Below are positions 1 through 8,592 of a DNA stretch of 64,000 bases, piece after piece. Made by a program: the position numbers and the translations under genes. Every line of letters begins with the position of its first letter. The first letter of the stretch is position 1. This DNA is from Leptospirales bacterium (GTDB lineage Bacteria; Spirochaetota; Leptospiria; Leptospirales; Leptonemataceae), in contig JAIBBN010000001.1 in NCBI GenBank assembly GCA_019694655.1, positions 1 through 64,000 of the forward strand, written 5' to 3'. Under the pieces are notes generated by a model. The model was not told the origin of the DNA and made no database searches. It was given only the letters and a program-made list of their open reading frames with translations.

Positions 1-1
1 T

Positions 2-358
2 CTGTCCAGTCTGGCGCCGGAGCAGGCGACTGCTACAATCCCCTATGCGCAGGAAAATCGCGCCCTGCATGGCCTGATGCACGGCGGCTGCCTGTTTACA
101 GTGGGCGACACCATTACGGCCATTATGTGCATGTTTCATGTGGAGCATCGCGACGAACGAATGCTGACGATCAGCGCTTCCATTCGCTATTTGCGGCCCG
201 TGGATCGCGACACGGTGCGCGCCGAGGCGCGCCTTCTTCGAAAGCGCGGCAGGCAGCTGGAGTTTGTTTGCGACTTCTTCAATGAAGCCGGCAAACGCAG
301 CGCCCAGGGAAAGTACCGCTACGTTCTGGCGCGGCTGCCGGGCAGCGGCGCGGCCTGA
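2..358 (+). CDS. Hotdog-fold (PaaI-type) thioesterase, 5' end cut off by window
   Basis: The frame is open from base 2 and its start codon lies outside the window. The visible 118 residues fit the second half of a PaaI/acyl-CoA thioesterase hotdog domain. A Leu-Met-His-Gly-Gly stretch (bases 71-85) opens the long central helix, and the strands that follow carry a SASIRYLRPV segment typical of the family. Such enzymes hydrolyse acyl-CoA thioesters in the cytoplasm; the substrate cannot be read from sequence. The internal ATG at 77 is an unlikely start because the conserved HGG motif begins right there. The gene runs in the same direction as the chemoreceptor gene 100 bp downstream, which has its own promoter. 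Confidence 0.75.
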   Translation: MSSLAPEQATATIPYAQENRALHGLMHGGCLFTVGDTITAIMCMFHVEHRDERMLTISASIRYLRPVDRDTVRAEARLLRKRGRQLEFVCDFFNEAGKRSAQGKYRYVLARLPGSGAA

Positions 359-420
359 GCCGCCGATCTATTGGACCGCCGGATGCCCTCAGTTGGCCGG
401 CGCCAGGGCGCTGGCAATTA

Positions 421-449
421 TTGACAGGGCGGAGGAATGCTTGTAAACT
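421..449 (+). promoter_or_regulatory. Sigma70-type promoter of the chemoreceptor gene
   Basis: TTGACA at 421-426 is a perfect -35 box. It is followed by a 17-nt spacer and TAAACT at 444-449, a good -10 box. The predicted transcription start, about 7 nt further on, falls at 456-457, just before the ATG at 458. The GGAGG at 431-435 lies inside the spacer and would not be transcribed. Confidence 0.65.
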
Positions 450-457
450 GCTAAAAG

Positions 458-2089
458 ATGTTTCGTAGAAATGCCCTGTTGGCGCTCGTCACTTCCTTGA
501 TCGGGATTGTACTGAGCATGGCTGCGATCCTGCTGAATGCCTGGCATTTCCCGCTTTTGCTTGCGGCGATCGGTCTGCAGAGCCTTACAGCAGCATTCAT
601 TTTCTTGCAAAAGCGGCGCATGGCGCAGGACCTCCGGGCGCTGACGCCCTGGGCGCGACAGGCGGTTTCAGGCAAGGCTCTGTCGGAGCGGACTGGACTG
701 GTTGCCACCGATGAGCTGGGATTCCTCGGCGGTCATCTGGACTTCTTCCTCGATCGACTTTCTTCAAATATCGTGCAGCTGCGCGACGTAGCCCGCGGCC
801 TGGCTCAGCTGCTGGCAGAACTGCGTAACGCCTCCGAACGACTTTCTGGCAGCATCGAAAATGCTGCGGCAATTACCGAGCAACTGACACAGACCTCGGA
901 ACAGGTGCTGGCGGCCGTAGACAGCATCACCGATTCCGTAGGCGCACAACAGAAGAACATTGCACAGATCACAGCGCACACTACAGAGCTGCGCCAGCAG
1001 GTGCGCAGTGCGAACAGCGCCCTGGCCGAAGGCGCGGGGACAGCGCGCAGCCTGGAAACGCAGGCCGCCGGCAGCGAGTCGGATCTGAGTACGCTGACTG
1101 GATCTCTTTCGCACGCCCTGCGCAATGCGCGCGAGGTGGCTTCCATTGCCGCATTCATCTCCGAAGTGACCGAACGGATGACGCTGCTGGCGCTCAATGC
1201 CTCCATTGAGGCGGCGCGCGCCGGCGAGTCCGGGCGAGGCTTTGCCGTGGTCGCCGATGAGATCAGCAAACTGGCCGGGACGACTGCCGGGCGGATGGGC
1301 GAAATCAATCGCCTGGCCGACGACACGCGCAATACAAGCAAAGGCGCGGAACTGGCTGGGCGTAAAATCGAAATCGCGCTGCGTGAGATCGTGACCAGCG
1401 CCGGCGCCATGCGCGTTCAGTTTACCGCAGCGCAAGAAGCGGGACAGATGGTAGATCAATTTGCTGCAAACGCCGACAGTGCGGCGCGTACTGTCTTTGA
1501 GGAAGGCGCCGGAATCGGTCAGGCAGCCGCGGAGCAGAAGGCGGCTATTGAAGAGATCGTCGATGCTGTGCAATCGCTTTCGCTGGATGCCGAGTCGCTG
1601 GCGCGCGCCTCCGATATGCTGGTTCGCGGCATCCACCAGATCGAGATGACTGGCACGCTGGTGTCCGGAATGAGCGCACGTTTCCGGCTCAAAGACGGCG
1701 ATCTGCTGCCCTGGAGCCCGCTCTTTGTGCTGGGGATTGTTGAAATCGATGCGCAGCATCAGCGGTTGGTGCAGATGATCAATGAGTTGTATCGATCGAT
1801 GTCATCTGGCAGCGAGGCCGAAGACATTGCCAGGCTGGTGGACGGTCTGCTGGAATACACAGTGAATCATTTTCACTACGAAGAAGAACTATTTGCCAAA
1901 CGCAAGTATCCCCAGGCGACAGAGCACACAGCAGAACATGAAGCATTTCGTGATCGCGCTCTCGAGTTTCGCGAGGCCCTTGGCCAGGGCGACCCCACTC
2001 TGGGGCCGCGCTTGATGACGCTCTTGACTGAGTGGCTGACTCACCACATCATGGAATCGGATCGCGCATATGTTCCCTATCTGCGCTAA
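458..2089 (+). CDS. Membrane methyl-accepting chemotaxis-type protein with C-terminal hemerythrin domain
   Basis: 543 residues. Two hydrophobic segments at about residues 7-28 and 33-50 are separated by a very short loop, so there is no periplasmic sensor domain. A long coiled-coil cytoplasmic region follows. At about residues 244-272 it contains the MCP signalling hairpin, with [20 protein letters not shown] as a close match to the consensus. The last about 120 residues form a bacteriohemerythrin domain: His in DAQHQRL, His and Glu in HFHYEEE, His residues in TEHTAEHE, then HH and Asp in THHIMESD. These are the usual ligands of an oxygen-binding di-iron site. The likely role is sensing oxygen or redox state in the cytoplasm and passing it to CheA/CheW. 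Its promoter puts +1 almost on the ATG. Confidence 0.85.
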   Translation: MFRRNALLALVTSLIGIVLSMAAILLNAWHFPLLLAAIGLQSLTAAFIFLQKRRMAQDLRALTPWARQAVSGKALSERTGLVATDELGFLGGHLDFFLDRLSSNIVQLRDVARGLAQLLAELRNASERLSGSIENAAAITEQLTQTSEQVLAAVDSITDSVGAQQKNIAQITAHTTELRQQVRSANSALAEGAGTARSLETQAAGSESDLSTLTGSLSHALRNAREVASIAAFISEVTERMTLLALNASIEAARAGESGRGFAVVADEISKLAGTTAGRMGEINRLADDTRNTSKGAELAGRKIEIALREIVTSAGAMRVQFTAAQEAGQMVDQFAANADSAARTVFEEGAGIGQAAAEQKAAIEEIVDAVQSLSLDAESLARASDMLVRGIHQIEMTGTLVSGMSARFRLKDGDLLPWSPLFVLGIVEIDAQHQRLVQMINELYRSMSSGSEAEDIARLVDGLLEYTVNHFHYEEELFAKRKYPQATEHTAEHEAFRDRALEFREALGQGDPTLGPRLMTLLTEWLTHHIMESDRAYVPYLR

Positions 2090-2775
2090 GTCGCAGCTTC
2101 ATCATCCAGCAGCAGGTCTTCATAGAATGCGCCAAACTTTGCCGCGGGGTGCCGAATCTGAATTTCAAGCACCCAGGCGCCGGAGTCGGGGACAAAGTCG
2201 ATATCGCCAAGACTGCCGCGAAAATGATGATGATGCGGGAACATTGAGATGCGGTGCCCGTCCACTTGCAGATTCAATTGCCACCCTCGTCGGCGCGCAG
2301 ATTCCGCTGCCAACTGATAGAGTTCGCGACCGCTGATGCGACCGAGCAGCCAGTGCCGGCGCACCTCGCCAAAAATCCGGCGTACATCGCGTACACAGCG
2401 GCGCTGTTCTTCGTTTTCTCCCACTGCAAAGCTATCGCCAGCGTCGCCTTCGAAGCCATCGAACACTGGAGCGATATCAAGAAAGAAGATTCCCTCCTTA
2501 TCCAGGCGAAGATCCGGCGCCGATCGCATTCCGCAGGCCAGCAGCGTGTTTTCACCGAAACGGACCTGCGGAGGGTGCCAGCAGCGCTCCGCGCCAGACT
2601 CCTGCAGCAGCGCTTCAGCCATGGCTACAGCCTCCGCTTCCAGCATGCCCGGTGCAATGGATCTGGCAATCTGTTGCAGGCAGCGACGGGTTTGCTGACG
2701 CGCCGCAAGCAGACCGCGCAACTGAAAGCCCTTTCCGTGCGCCTGCAAGCGGCGCCGGGTGAACCAATTGAGCAT
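2086..2775 (-). CDS. M24-family metallopeptidase-like protein (pita-bread fold)
   Basis: 229 residues from the ATG at 2775, which has GAGG 8 nt upstream; a longer upstream reading has low-quality, shadow-like sequence. The fold resembles methionine aminopeptidase/Xaa-Pro peptidase. Candidate metal-ligand Asp residues lie in [20 protein letters not shown], a His cluster lies in [10 protein letters not shown], and acidic residues follow in VLEIQIRHP and FYEDLLL. It is shorter than true MetAP-like enzymes with N-terminal extensions, and ligand spacing is not fully canonical, so activity is inferred. It converges on the chemoreceptor gene, and the two stop codons overlap by 4 nt. Confidence 0.6.
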   Translation of the reverse strand: MLNWFTRRRLQAHGKGFQLRGLLAARQQTRRCLQQIARSIAPGMLEAEAVAMAEALLQESGAERCWHPPQVRFGENTLLACGMRSAPDLRLDKEGIFFLDIAPVFDGFEGDAGDSFAVGENEEQRRCVRDVRRIFGEVRRHWLLGRISGRELYQLAAESARRRGWQLNLQVDGHRISMFPHHHHFRGSLGDIDFVPDSGAWVLEIQIRHPAAKFGAFYEDLLLDDEAAT

Positions 2776-2845
2776 TGTCTTATCCTCGCCCCTGGATGAG
2801 TAGCCGCCGCTTCTTTCTGTCGCCAGCCTCTTTTGCTTTGACCTT

Positions 2846-2863
2846 TGCACAGCGAAATGTGCA
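2846..2863. promoter_or_regulatory. Inverted repeat upstream of the 2873 gene
   Basis: TGCACA and TGTGCA are separated by 6 nt and form a perfect dyad ending 9 nt before the ATG at 2873. A TTGACC sits just upstream at 2838-2843. The position between divergent genes suits an operator, but it could be chance. Confidence 0.3.
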
Positions 2864-2872
2864 GACTGGTCC

Positions 2873-3820
2873 ATGGCAGAGGAAGACGGCTTGCAAAATG
2901 AATCGGCCCCGCCGGCCAGCGGCTTCAGCAGCGGCGTCGACGCTGTGGAGGAGACGGCGCCGGAGGCGGAGCAGTTGCCCGATTGCGTTACGCCGGTTGC
3001 CGAACTCCAGCAATTGCAGTCCGGCGCAATTGTGCGCCGGCGCGCGCCCGGCAAGGATCAGCAGGGACGCTTTGTTCGCTTGCAGGAAGACGGCCAGAGC
3101 TTCGTGGTCGAGGATGTCATCGATCTGGTTCAACATGAGTACCTGGCAGAGGCCGGTATCATTCGACCCGGTCCCGGCGAGCAATTGTATCAGTATGATT
3201 CAGTATTTGGCGAAGATCCGCTTTCTCGCGAGGCTCTGGATACTCTATCCGGCTGGAGTCTGTACAAAGAACATCCAGAGTTGCGCAATGAAATAACGCA
3301 ATTTGTGCGCCGCGCCTTTTCCCCCTCGCAGATTAAGGACTGGAAAAGGAAGGAAAGCTTGCGCTCGCTATTCGTGACCATCCAGCATCGTTTCCGCATT
3401 GGTCGTCATCGCGAGAAGACCGACTGGAATAAGGTGCGCCTGGAACGATTTGGCGAGGCGCTGCGCTCTTTGCATAGCGGCAAACACATGACCTATGTGG
3501 CCTTTATTCCGCGCGACAGCAGCCACGAACCGATGTACTTCACCATTGGCACCAAGCCGCACCTTGAAACATCCAAGCAGCTGGAACGCGAACCCTTCGC
3601 CTTTCGGCCCAATCATGGCGGTCACATCAAGTGCGTAGAAGAAGTCGATGGGGTCAAGGTTGTGCTGGTAGATGCCGGCTCCAATGATCTGGGAGCTGGC
3701 ATGCATACGCCGCTGGCCATCGCCGAGATGGTGGCCGAGGGTCTGAAGCGCCTGTATCCTGATCTCGATTACCGGCCGGTTCCGGGGCGCGAGGCTTTTG
3801 GACTGCAGCAGAGCTACTGA
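2873..3820 (+). CDS. Conserved hypothetical protein
   Basis: 315 residues, and I do not recognise a family. The first about 40 residues are acidic and low-complexity. The rest is soluble, with a mix of helices and strands and no signal peptide or membrane segment. A basic stretch around residues 145-185 is followed by a strand-rich C-terminal half (residues 190-290), containing HGGHIKCVEEVDGVKVVLVD, that may be a small ligand-binding or PilZ-like beta domain. That is only a guess. It is transcribed divergently from the M24 peptidase gene, and the downstream small gene begins 34 bp after its stop, so the two may be cotranscribed. Confidence 0.6.
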   Translation: MAEEDGLQNESAPPASGFSSGVDAVEETAPEAEQLPDCVTPVAELQQLQSGAIVRRRAPGKDQQGRFVRLQEDGQSFVVEDVIDLVQHEYLAEAGIIRPGPGEQLYQYDSVFGEDPLSREALDTLSGWSLYKEHPELRNEITQFVRRAFSPSQIKDWKRKESLRSLFVTIQHRFRIGRHREKTDWNKVRLERFGEALRSLHSGKHMTYVAFIPRDSSHEPMYFTIGTKPHLETSKQLEREPFAFRPNHGGHIKCVEEVDGVKVVLVDAGSNDLGAGMHTPLAIAEMVAEGLKRLYPDLDYRPVPGREAFGLQQSY

Positions 3821-3854
3821 AAATGTGCGCAGTCGTCCCGCCGCCCGACCGAAA

Positions 3855-4265
3855 ATGAAGCATATGGATTCTTCGCAGCGCGCCGAACTGGTTCGACAGG
3901 GCAACCAGGCCTTCAACGAAGGCGACTATACGAAAGCGCGCGATTTGTTTACGCGGGCCGCTTACAAGGACGGCCTGATCCGGCTGGGCGACTACTATAT
4001 GTACGAACGAAGGCTGCCGCTGCTGGCTTACGGTTACTACCGTCGGGCGGGCGCGGAGGCCAAGATTGCTGATCTGCATCGGCGCATGATCGGGGCCCTT
4101 GGCGAATGGTTGGGAAAAGACAAGCTCCGTCCGGAATCAGTCCGCAGTCTCGGTCTGGGCCAACGAGCAGAGGTTCAAGTGGATGCCAGCGGGATGATTC
4201 CAGTCTCCGTGGCGCCGGAGCTGCGCGAGGCTGCCCTGCGCATTTTGCAATCTTCTGGAAAATAA
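3855..4265 (+). CDS. Small TPR-like helical protein
   Basis: 136 residues from the ATG at 3855; a second in-frame ATG lies 9 nt further on. The first about 80 residues read as tetratricopeptide-type helix pairs, with GNQAFNEGDYTKARDLFTRA as a near-standard TPR helix pair. A later helix is rich in Tyr and Arg. No signal peptide is visible, so it is probably cytoplasmic and binds protein. It follows the 2873 gene closely and likely shares its transcript. The adenylate cyclase gene downstream has its own promoter. Confidence 0.65.
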   Translation: MKHMDSSQRAELVRQGNQAFNEGDYTKARDLFTRAAYKDGLIRLGDYYMYERRLPLLAYGYYRRAGAEAKIADLHRRMIGALGEWLGKDKLRPESVRSLGLGQRAEVQVDASGMIPVSVAPELREAALRILQSSGK

Positions 4266-4280
4266 GCGGGCGATCCTTTC

Positions 4281-4309
4281 TGGACAGAAACGGTTACTGT
4301 TGATACTAT
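4281..4309 (+). promoter_or_regulatory. Promoter of the adenylate cyclase gene
   Basis: TGGACA at 4281-4286 is followed by a 17-nt spacer and TACTAT at 4304-4309. This gives an expected start near 4316, inside the following inverted repeat. Confidence 0.5.
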
Positions 4310-4311
4310 GA

Positions 4312-4346
4312 CAGTAGCACGAAACGATTCCCCCGTACTGCTACTG
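4312..4346 (+). promoter_or_regulatory. Inverted repeat over the +1/leader of the cyclase gene
   Basis: CAGTAGC at 4312-4318 pairs with GCTACTG at 4340-4346. An inner ACG/CGT extends the stem with a 3-nt bulge. It lies between the -10 box and the ATG at 4351, where no clear Shine-Dalgarno sequence is visible. It could be an operator or an RNA hairpin limiting translation. Confidence 0.45.
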
Positions 4347-4350
4347 AGCT

Positions 4351-5919
4351 ATGAGCAACGAAATCCTTGATACGCTGTTGGAGGCGATGCCGGACGCAGT
4401 GTTTGTCAAAGACGGTCAGGGTCGCTGGCTGTTGGCCAATGCGCAGGCCCTGAGAATTTTTGATCTTGAGAATCAAGATTACAGGGGAAAGAGCGACCTG
4501 GAACTGGCGGCGCTGGTTCCTTTTTTCGGTCCGGCGCTGGAGTATTGCGGAACAAGCGACGAAGCCGCCTGGCGCTCGGGAGAGCTGACTCGCGGCGACG
4601 AGACCATCGTCCGGCCGGATGGCAGCTCGCGTTCTTTTGATGTATTAAAGGCGCCGATGTTCAATGCCGATGGCAGCCGGCAGATCCTTGTCATTCTGGG
4701 GCGCGATATAACCGAGCGCATCGCGATGGAGCGGCAGATTGCCGATAGCGAGCTGAAGTACCGCACCATTGCCAATTTCACATACGACTGGGAATACTGG
4801 CTGGGCGCTGACGGTCGTGTTGTCTACAATTCGCCTTCGTGCGAGCGCATTACCGGACACAGTCCCGAAGATTTCATGGAGAACCCCAGACTGGTGGTGG
4901 AAATCGCACACCCAGAGGATCAGCAAAAGGTTCGCGCACACTTGTTGAGCAGTTTTGACAGCGAGCGCGATGATCCCCTTGCTCTGGTTTATCGCATTAT
5001 TCGACCGGATGGCGAGGTGCGCTGGCTGGAGCATGTCTGCCAGCCGGTGTACTCCTCGGACGGGGAGTGGATTGGACGTCGCGGCAGCAATCGCGATATC
5101 ACCGATCGCAAGAGCGTGGAACTCGAACTGGCGCAGACCGTCGAGGCCCTGAAAAAGAGCATCAAAGAGCGAAAGACTCTGGAGCGCTTCTTCTCGCGAG
5201 ATATCCTGGACCAGGTGCTGGAGAAGAAAATCTCCGATCGGCTCGGCGGCAAACGCTGCAATGCTACTACGCTCTTTTTTGATCTGCGCGGCTCCACCGG
5301 CATTGCCGAGCAGCTAGACCCGGATGTCTTTGCCGAATTTCTCAGTATGATCCATACTGATGTTATGGACTTGATCTATGGCAATCATGGTTCGGTGAAC
5401 AAGCTGATCGGCGATGGCATATTGGCCACCTTTGGCGTGCCCACTGCCACCGGCGATGACGCTATGAATGCCGTGCGCTGTGCCGAGCAGGTGCGTTCTT
5501 ACATGCAGGTCTTCAATGAAGTGCGTCCCGACTACCTGCCGACGCCCGTGGAATTTGGCATCGGCATTGCCACCGGCGAAGTTTTTGCCGGAAACACCGG
5601 TTCCGTGCGACGCATGGAATTTACGGTGCTTGGCGATTCTGTGAATCTAGCGGCGCGCCTGGAGTCGATCGCCAAGATGGCGCGCGTAGACATCCTGCTG
5701 GACGGAGAAACACGCCGATTGCTGGGCGATCGCGTTCGTTTGCAGCGAGTTCGATTGGACCGCGTTCGTGGCAAGATGCAAAAGGTCGAAATCTTCTATA
5801 TGAAAGAGATCCGTACATCGCCGGCCGCGTCGGCGCCTGCGACCCCGCCGTCGCCGCTCATGCCGGCTGGCGCGCCGGTGAATCCGCTGCCAGGCGCGGC
5901 AGCGAAGCCGTTACCGTAA
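4351..5919 (+). CDS. PAS-PAS class III adenylate cyclase
   Basis: 522 residues, soluble. PAS1 spans about residues 5-125 and PAS2 about 135-255, each ending in the typical RDITER/RDITDR motif. A short coiled coil leads into the class III cyclase domain (about 300-485). Catalytic residues are visible: metal-binding Asp311 and Asp355, substrate-specifying Lys351 and Asp429, and transition-state Asn432 and Arg436. The Lys/Asp pair indicates ATP rather than GTP as substrate, so the product should be cAMP. The last about 35 residues are Pro/Ala-rich. The 3' end overlaps the convergent kinase gene by 62 nt. The cyclase is probably controlled by a small ligand or cofactor bound to the PAS domains. 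Confidence 0.88.
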   Translation: MSNEILDTLLEAMPDAVFVKDGQGRWLLANAQALRIFDLENQDYRGKSDLELAALVPFFGPALEYCGTSDEAAWRSGELTRGDETIVRPDGSSRSFDVLKAPMFNADGSRQILVILGRDITERIAMERQIADSELKYRTIANFTYDWEYWLGADGRVVYNSPSCERITGHSPEDFMENPRLVVEIAHPEDQQKVRAHLLSSFDSERDDPLALVYRIIRPDGEVRWLEHVCQPVYSSDGEWIGRRGSNRDITDRKSVELELAQTVEALKKSIKERKTLERFFSRDILDQVLEKKISDRLGGKRCNATTLFFDLRGSTGIAEQLDPDVFAEFLSMIHTDVMDLIYGNHGSVNKLIGDGILATFGVPTATGDDAMNAVRCAEQVRSYMQVFNEVRPDYLPTPVEFGIGIATGEVFAGNTGSVRRMEFTVLGDSVNLAARLESIAKMARVDILLDGETRRLLGDRVRLQRVRLDRVRGKMQKVEIFYMKEIRTSPAASAPATPPSPLMPAGAPVNPLPGAAAKPLP

Positions 5920-7816
5920 GCCCCCGCCCGGTCGACGAACGCAGTCGCAGCTTGCCGCCCATGGCGCGCACAATTTCACGGATCATCGGCATGCCCACGC
6001 CGCGCCCTGCATGCAGGTGCGCCTTCTCAGCGCTGGAAACGCCTGAGCGAAAAATCAGGGCAGCCGCCTGACGATCGCTGAGTTCGCTGGCGCGCGCCGT
6101 GCTGAGCAGTCCAGATTCAACAGCGACGCGGCGCAAACGCGCCGGGTCCAGTCCGCGCCCGTCATCGCTAACCGAAATTTCCAGGCGGTCGTCATGAATG
6201 GCAGAACTCAGGCGAATGGAACCCGGCAGTGGTTTGCCAACTTTCAGCCGTTCCTCGGGACTTTCAACGCCGTGAGCAAGCGCATTCTTTAGCAGCTGGA
6301 CGATCAGCCCCTTGGCAGGCATACGTTGCGCACTGGCCAGCAGCGAGGCCTCAAATGCGCTGCAGTCAAAACTGACCTGCTTGCCCAGCTCTTCGCTGAT
6401 TTTCTGTACAAGGCCCTGAAAAGAGCGCTGAAGGGTATCCGTTCCCTCTCGTTGTGGCTGCCTTTCGCCAAAGCGATCGCGAAAGTCCAGCAAGCGTTCG
6501 GTCAGCTGGCTGGTTTCGTCGATCAAACCGACAATCTCGCCAAAGGCCACAAGGAACGGAAAAAAATCGCCGGCATTCAGGTCTGGTTTGCGGATCGCCT
6601 GTGAAACCTTTTCTTCCACCTGATGCAATCGCTGCGCCAGAAATTCCAGTCCCAGAAGGTCGGCGTCGCCTTTTATCTTGTGCACGGAGCGAAAGATCGC
6701 CTGCAGCCTGGCAGGCAGACTTCGATTGTTGTCGGCCTCTTTCAGGATGCCATCGATCAGATCAAGCTCGATGCGCGCCTCATCGATGAACTCTGCAAGC
6801 ATCGCCGAATCGACGTGCAAAATACGGAAGAGCAGCTCCATCTGCGACTGGGCCTTGCGCTCATTGGCCTTGAGCTGTTCGCGCAGCGCCGCTTCGGCAG
6901 TAACATCGATGACCGTAGCCATCAGGTGGGCGATCGATTCGTTTTCCGATACTCGGCGAAAGCTGAAGCGCAGCAATCGCGATTCCGGGGCTTCGCCTGG
7001 CGCGCCATGGCTGAAGGAAATTTCAGACAGCGGATTGAGCTGCTCCAGACTGCCGGCGAAGACCTTCTGGTCAAACATCAGCTTTAGATAACTCTGTGCG
7101 CTTTTCAACGCCGCTTCCGAAATATGCGCGGAAATCAGCTTCAAGAAATCGCGCTCCGACGGATCCTCGCCCAGCAAAGAAGCTGTCGCCTGCGAGTATT
7201 GCCCGCTCACAAAATAATCTCCTTCACGCTGGTAGATCAGGAAGAGGCCCTGATCGATAGCGTTCAGAATTTTGTCCGTTTCCTGCTTGGCGGCGGCCTG
7301 AGCGACCAGCTGTTCGGCCTGCTTCTGTTCAGTGATGTCGCGGACGATCGCCGTAAACATCAGACTGCCCTCAAATTGCAGGCGGGCGATTGCCAGGTGC
7401 GCCGGAAAAACTGCGCTATCGACGCGACGCCCGCGCAGCTCGCGGCTGGATGCGCCGCTCTCCGCCGCCAGACGCAAGGCTTCGCCAAACTCCTTTACAT
7501 CTGCAAAGAATTCGGCAAGTTCCCGCCCCGTGACCCGTCCATTGTCGCTGCCAAAAATCTGGACTGCCGCCGCATTGGCCGACTGGATGCGCCCCGCTTG
7601 ATCCAGACTGATGATGCCATCCGCCGCCGTATCGACAATAGCGCGAATGCGGTGTTCGCTTCGTTCCAGATCGCCGATGACGCTGGCCAGATAGGTCAGG
7701 AGTTCATTGATCAGCTTTTCGCGGTGCTTGTAGAGCGTGATTTCGCCCAGCGCCCGGTAGTACTCTTCATCGCGCGCGTAGCGCGGATCGCTTGCTACAT
7801 GCAGCAAGGAGGCCAT
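5858..7816 (-). CDS. PAS-PAS-Hpt-CheA-type histidine kinase
   Basis: 652 residues, soluble. A helical N-terminus is followed by PAS1 (about 55-165, ending RDITEQK) and a PAS-like second domain (about 180-310). The Hpt domain (about 340-445) has phosphoacceptor His379 in SVHKIKGDA. The ATPase is of CheA type: N-box at Asn511 in NALAHGVESPEER, G1 box DDGRGLD at 551-557, and G2 box GRGVGM near 605. There is no C-terminal CheW-like coupling domain and no P2 domain, so it is not a standard CheA. It follows the ODP gene by 2 nt in a four-gene operon and probably phosphorylates the CheY-like protein encoded first in that operon. Confidence 0.85.
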   Translation of the reverse strand: MASLLHVASDPRYARDEEYYRALGEITLYKHREKLINELLTYLASVIGDLERSEHRIRAIVDTAADGIISLDQAGRIQSANAAAVQIFGSDNGRVTGRELAEFFADVKEFGEALRLAAESGASSRELRGRRVDSAVFPAHLAIARLQFEGSLMFTAIVRDITEQKQAEQLVAQAAAKQETDKILNAIDQGLFLIYQREGDYFVSGQYSQATASLLGEDPSERDFLKLISAHISEAALKSAQSYLKLMFDQKVFAGSLEQLNPLSEISFSHGAPGEAPESRLLRFSFRRVSENESIAHLMATVIDVTAEAALREQLKANERKAQSQMELLFRILHVDSAMLAEFIDEARIELDLIDGILKEADNNRSLPARLQAIFRSVHKIKGDADLLGLEFLAQRLHQVEEKVSQAIRKPDLNAGDFFPFLVAFGEIVGLIDETSQLTERLLDFRDRFGERQPQREGTDTLQRSFQGLVQKISEELGKQVSFDCSAFEASLLASAQRMPAKGLIVQLLKNALAHGVESPEERLKVGKPLPGSIRLSSAIHDDRLEISVSDDGRGLDPARLRRVAVESGLLSTARASELSDRQAAALIFRSGVSSAEKAHLHAGRGVGMPMIREIVRAMGGKLRLRSSTGRGLTVTASLPRLAADSPARQPA

Positions 7817-7818
7817 GA

Positions 7819-8592
7819 TCAGGCGGACCTGGCCTTCTGCATCATTGGATCATCGATTAAATCCAAACCGCAAGGCAGGTTCCACAGTGCCTCGACAATC
7901 GAATTCAACTGGGCGCGCGGAATAACCTGGCCATGCTGCGGAGCGTAGACCTCGGCATCCACGCTCTGGATTTTCTGCAGCGCGTAGCGCAAAGCAACGT
8001 TGGAGGGCATGAAGCCCTGCATGAAAGCGATGGTATTCTTCAAGGCCGCCTCCGTATGGTAGAGCTCCCAGTCCGGGCCGACGCCGCCCAGAATGTCTCC
8101 GGTAAAGAGCGTCCGCGACTTGATGTCATAGGTCATAACGGCGCCCGCAAAATGGGCGAAGGGCGTCACAATGAATTGTAGCTCGCGGCCGCCCGGCGTC
8201 GTGTAGTGGAGGTAGTCCTCTTGAATGCGATAGAACTCGCCCTGTATTCCATAGTGTTTCAGCAAGTAGACCGTCTTGGCATGGGCGATCACCCGATAGT
8301 CATAGGATCCGCGCAGGCTTTCGAAAATGGGAACCGAGGCGCAAAGATCAGGGTCCTGGTGATTCAATATGATCGTGCTGATCCATTGCGGCTTCACAAT
8401 CGAAAACAATTTCCGTCCGACGACGGGAAAATCCGGAACCGAACCGGGATCGATCAGGATGGAATCCTCGCCGTTCTTGATCAGGTAGGGATTGCAATGC
8501 AGCGCCTCATCGGCCATGAAGTAGCCGGCCCAGAATACATCGGGCGCAATCTCGATGGCCTGATTGGTGTCCAGTTCAACGGGCAGCTGCAT
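7819..8592 (-). CDS. Di-iron metallo-beta-lactamase-fold sensor (ODP/flavodiiron type)
   Basis: 257 residues from the ATG at 8592, which shares one base with the cheX-like stop (TGATG) and has AGGA upstream; an in-frame codon at 8634 would lie inside the upstream gene. The MBL fold carries a flavodiiron-type ligand set: His78, Asp80 and Asp82 in NHQDPDL, His147, Asp166 in TGDI and His220 in PQHGQ. The flavodoxin domain of true flavodiiron oxidases is absent. The family includes the Treponema denticola ODP protein, a di-iron oxygen/iron sensor that works with CheA. Its place between CheX-like and CheA-type genes supports a sensor role rather than a hydrolase role. Confidence 0.82.
   Translation of the reverse strand: MQLPVELDTNQAIEIAPDVFWAGYFMADEALHCNPYLIKNGEDSILIDPGSVPDFPVVGRKLFSIVKPQWISTIILNHQDPDLCASVPIFESLRGSYDYRVIAHAKTVYLLKHYGIQGEFYRIQEDYLHYTTPGGRELQFIVTPFAHFAGAVMTYDIKSRTLFTGDILGGVGPDWELYHTEAALKNTIAFMQGFMPSNVALRYALQKIQSVDAEVYAPQHGQVIPRAQLNSIVEALWNLPCGLDLIDDPMMQKARSA

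Noticed and set aside
764-1759. Long minus-strand open frame opposite the chemoreceptor gene
   Set aside because: Its translation has no domain pattern, whereas the plus strand has a complete MCP and hemerythrin pattern. It is a shadow caused by GC-rich codon use.
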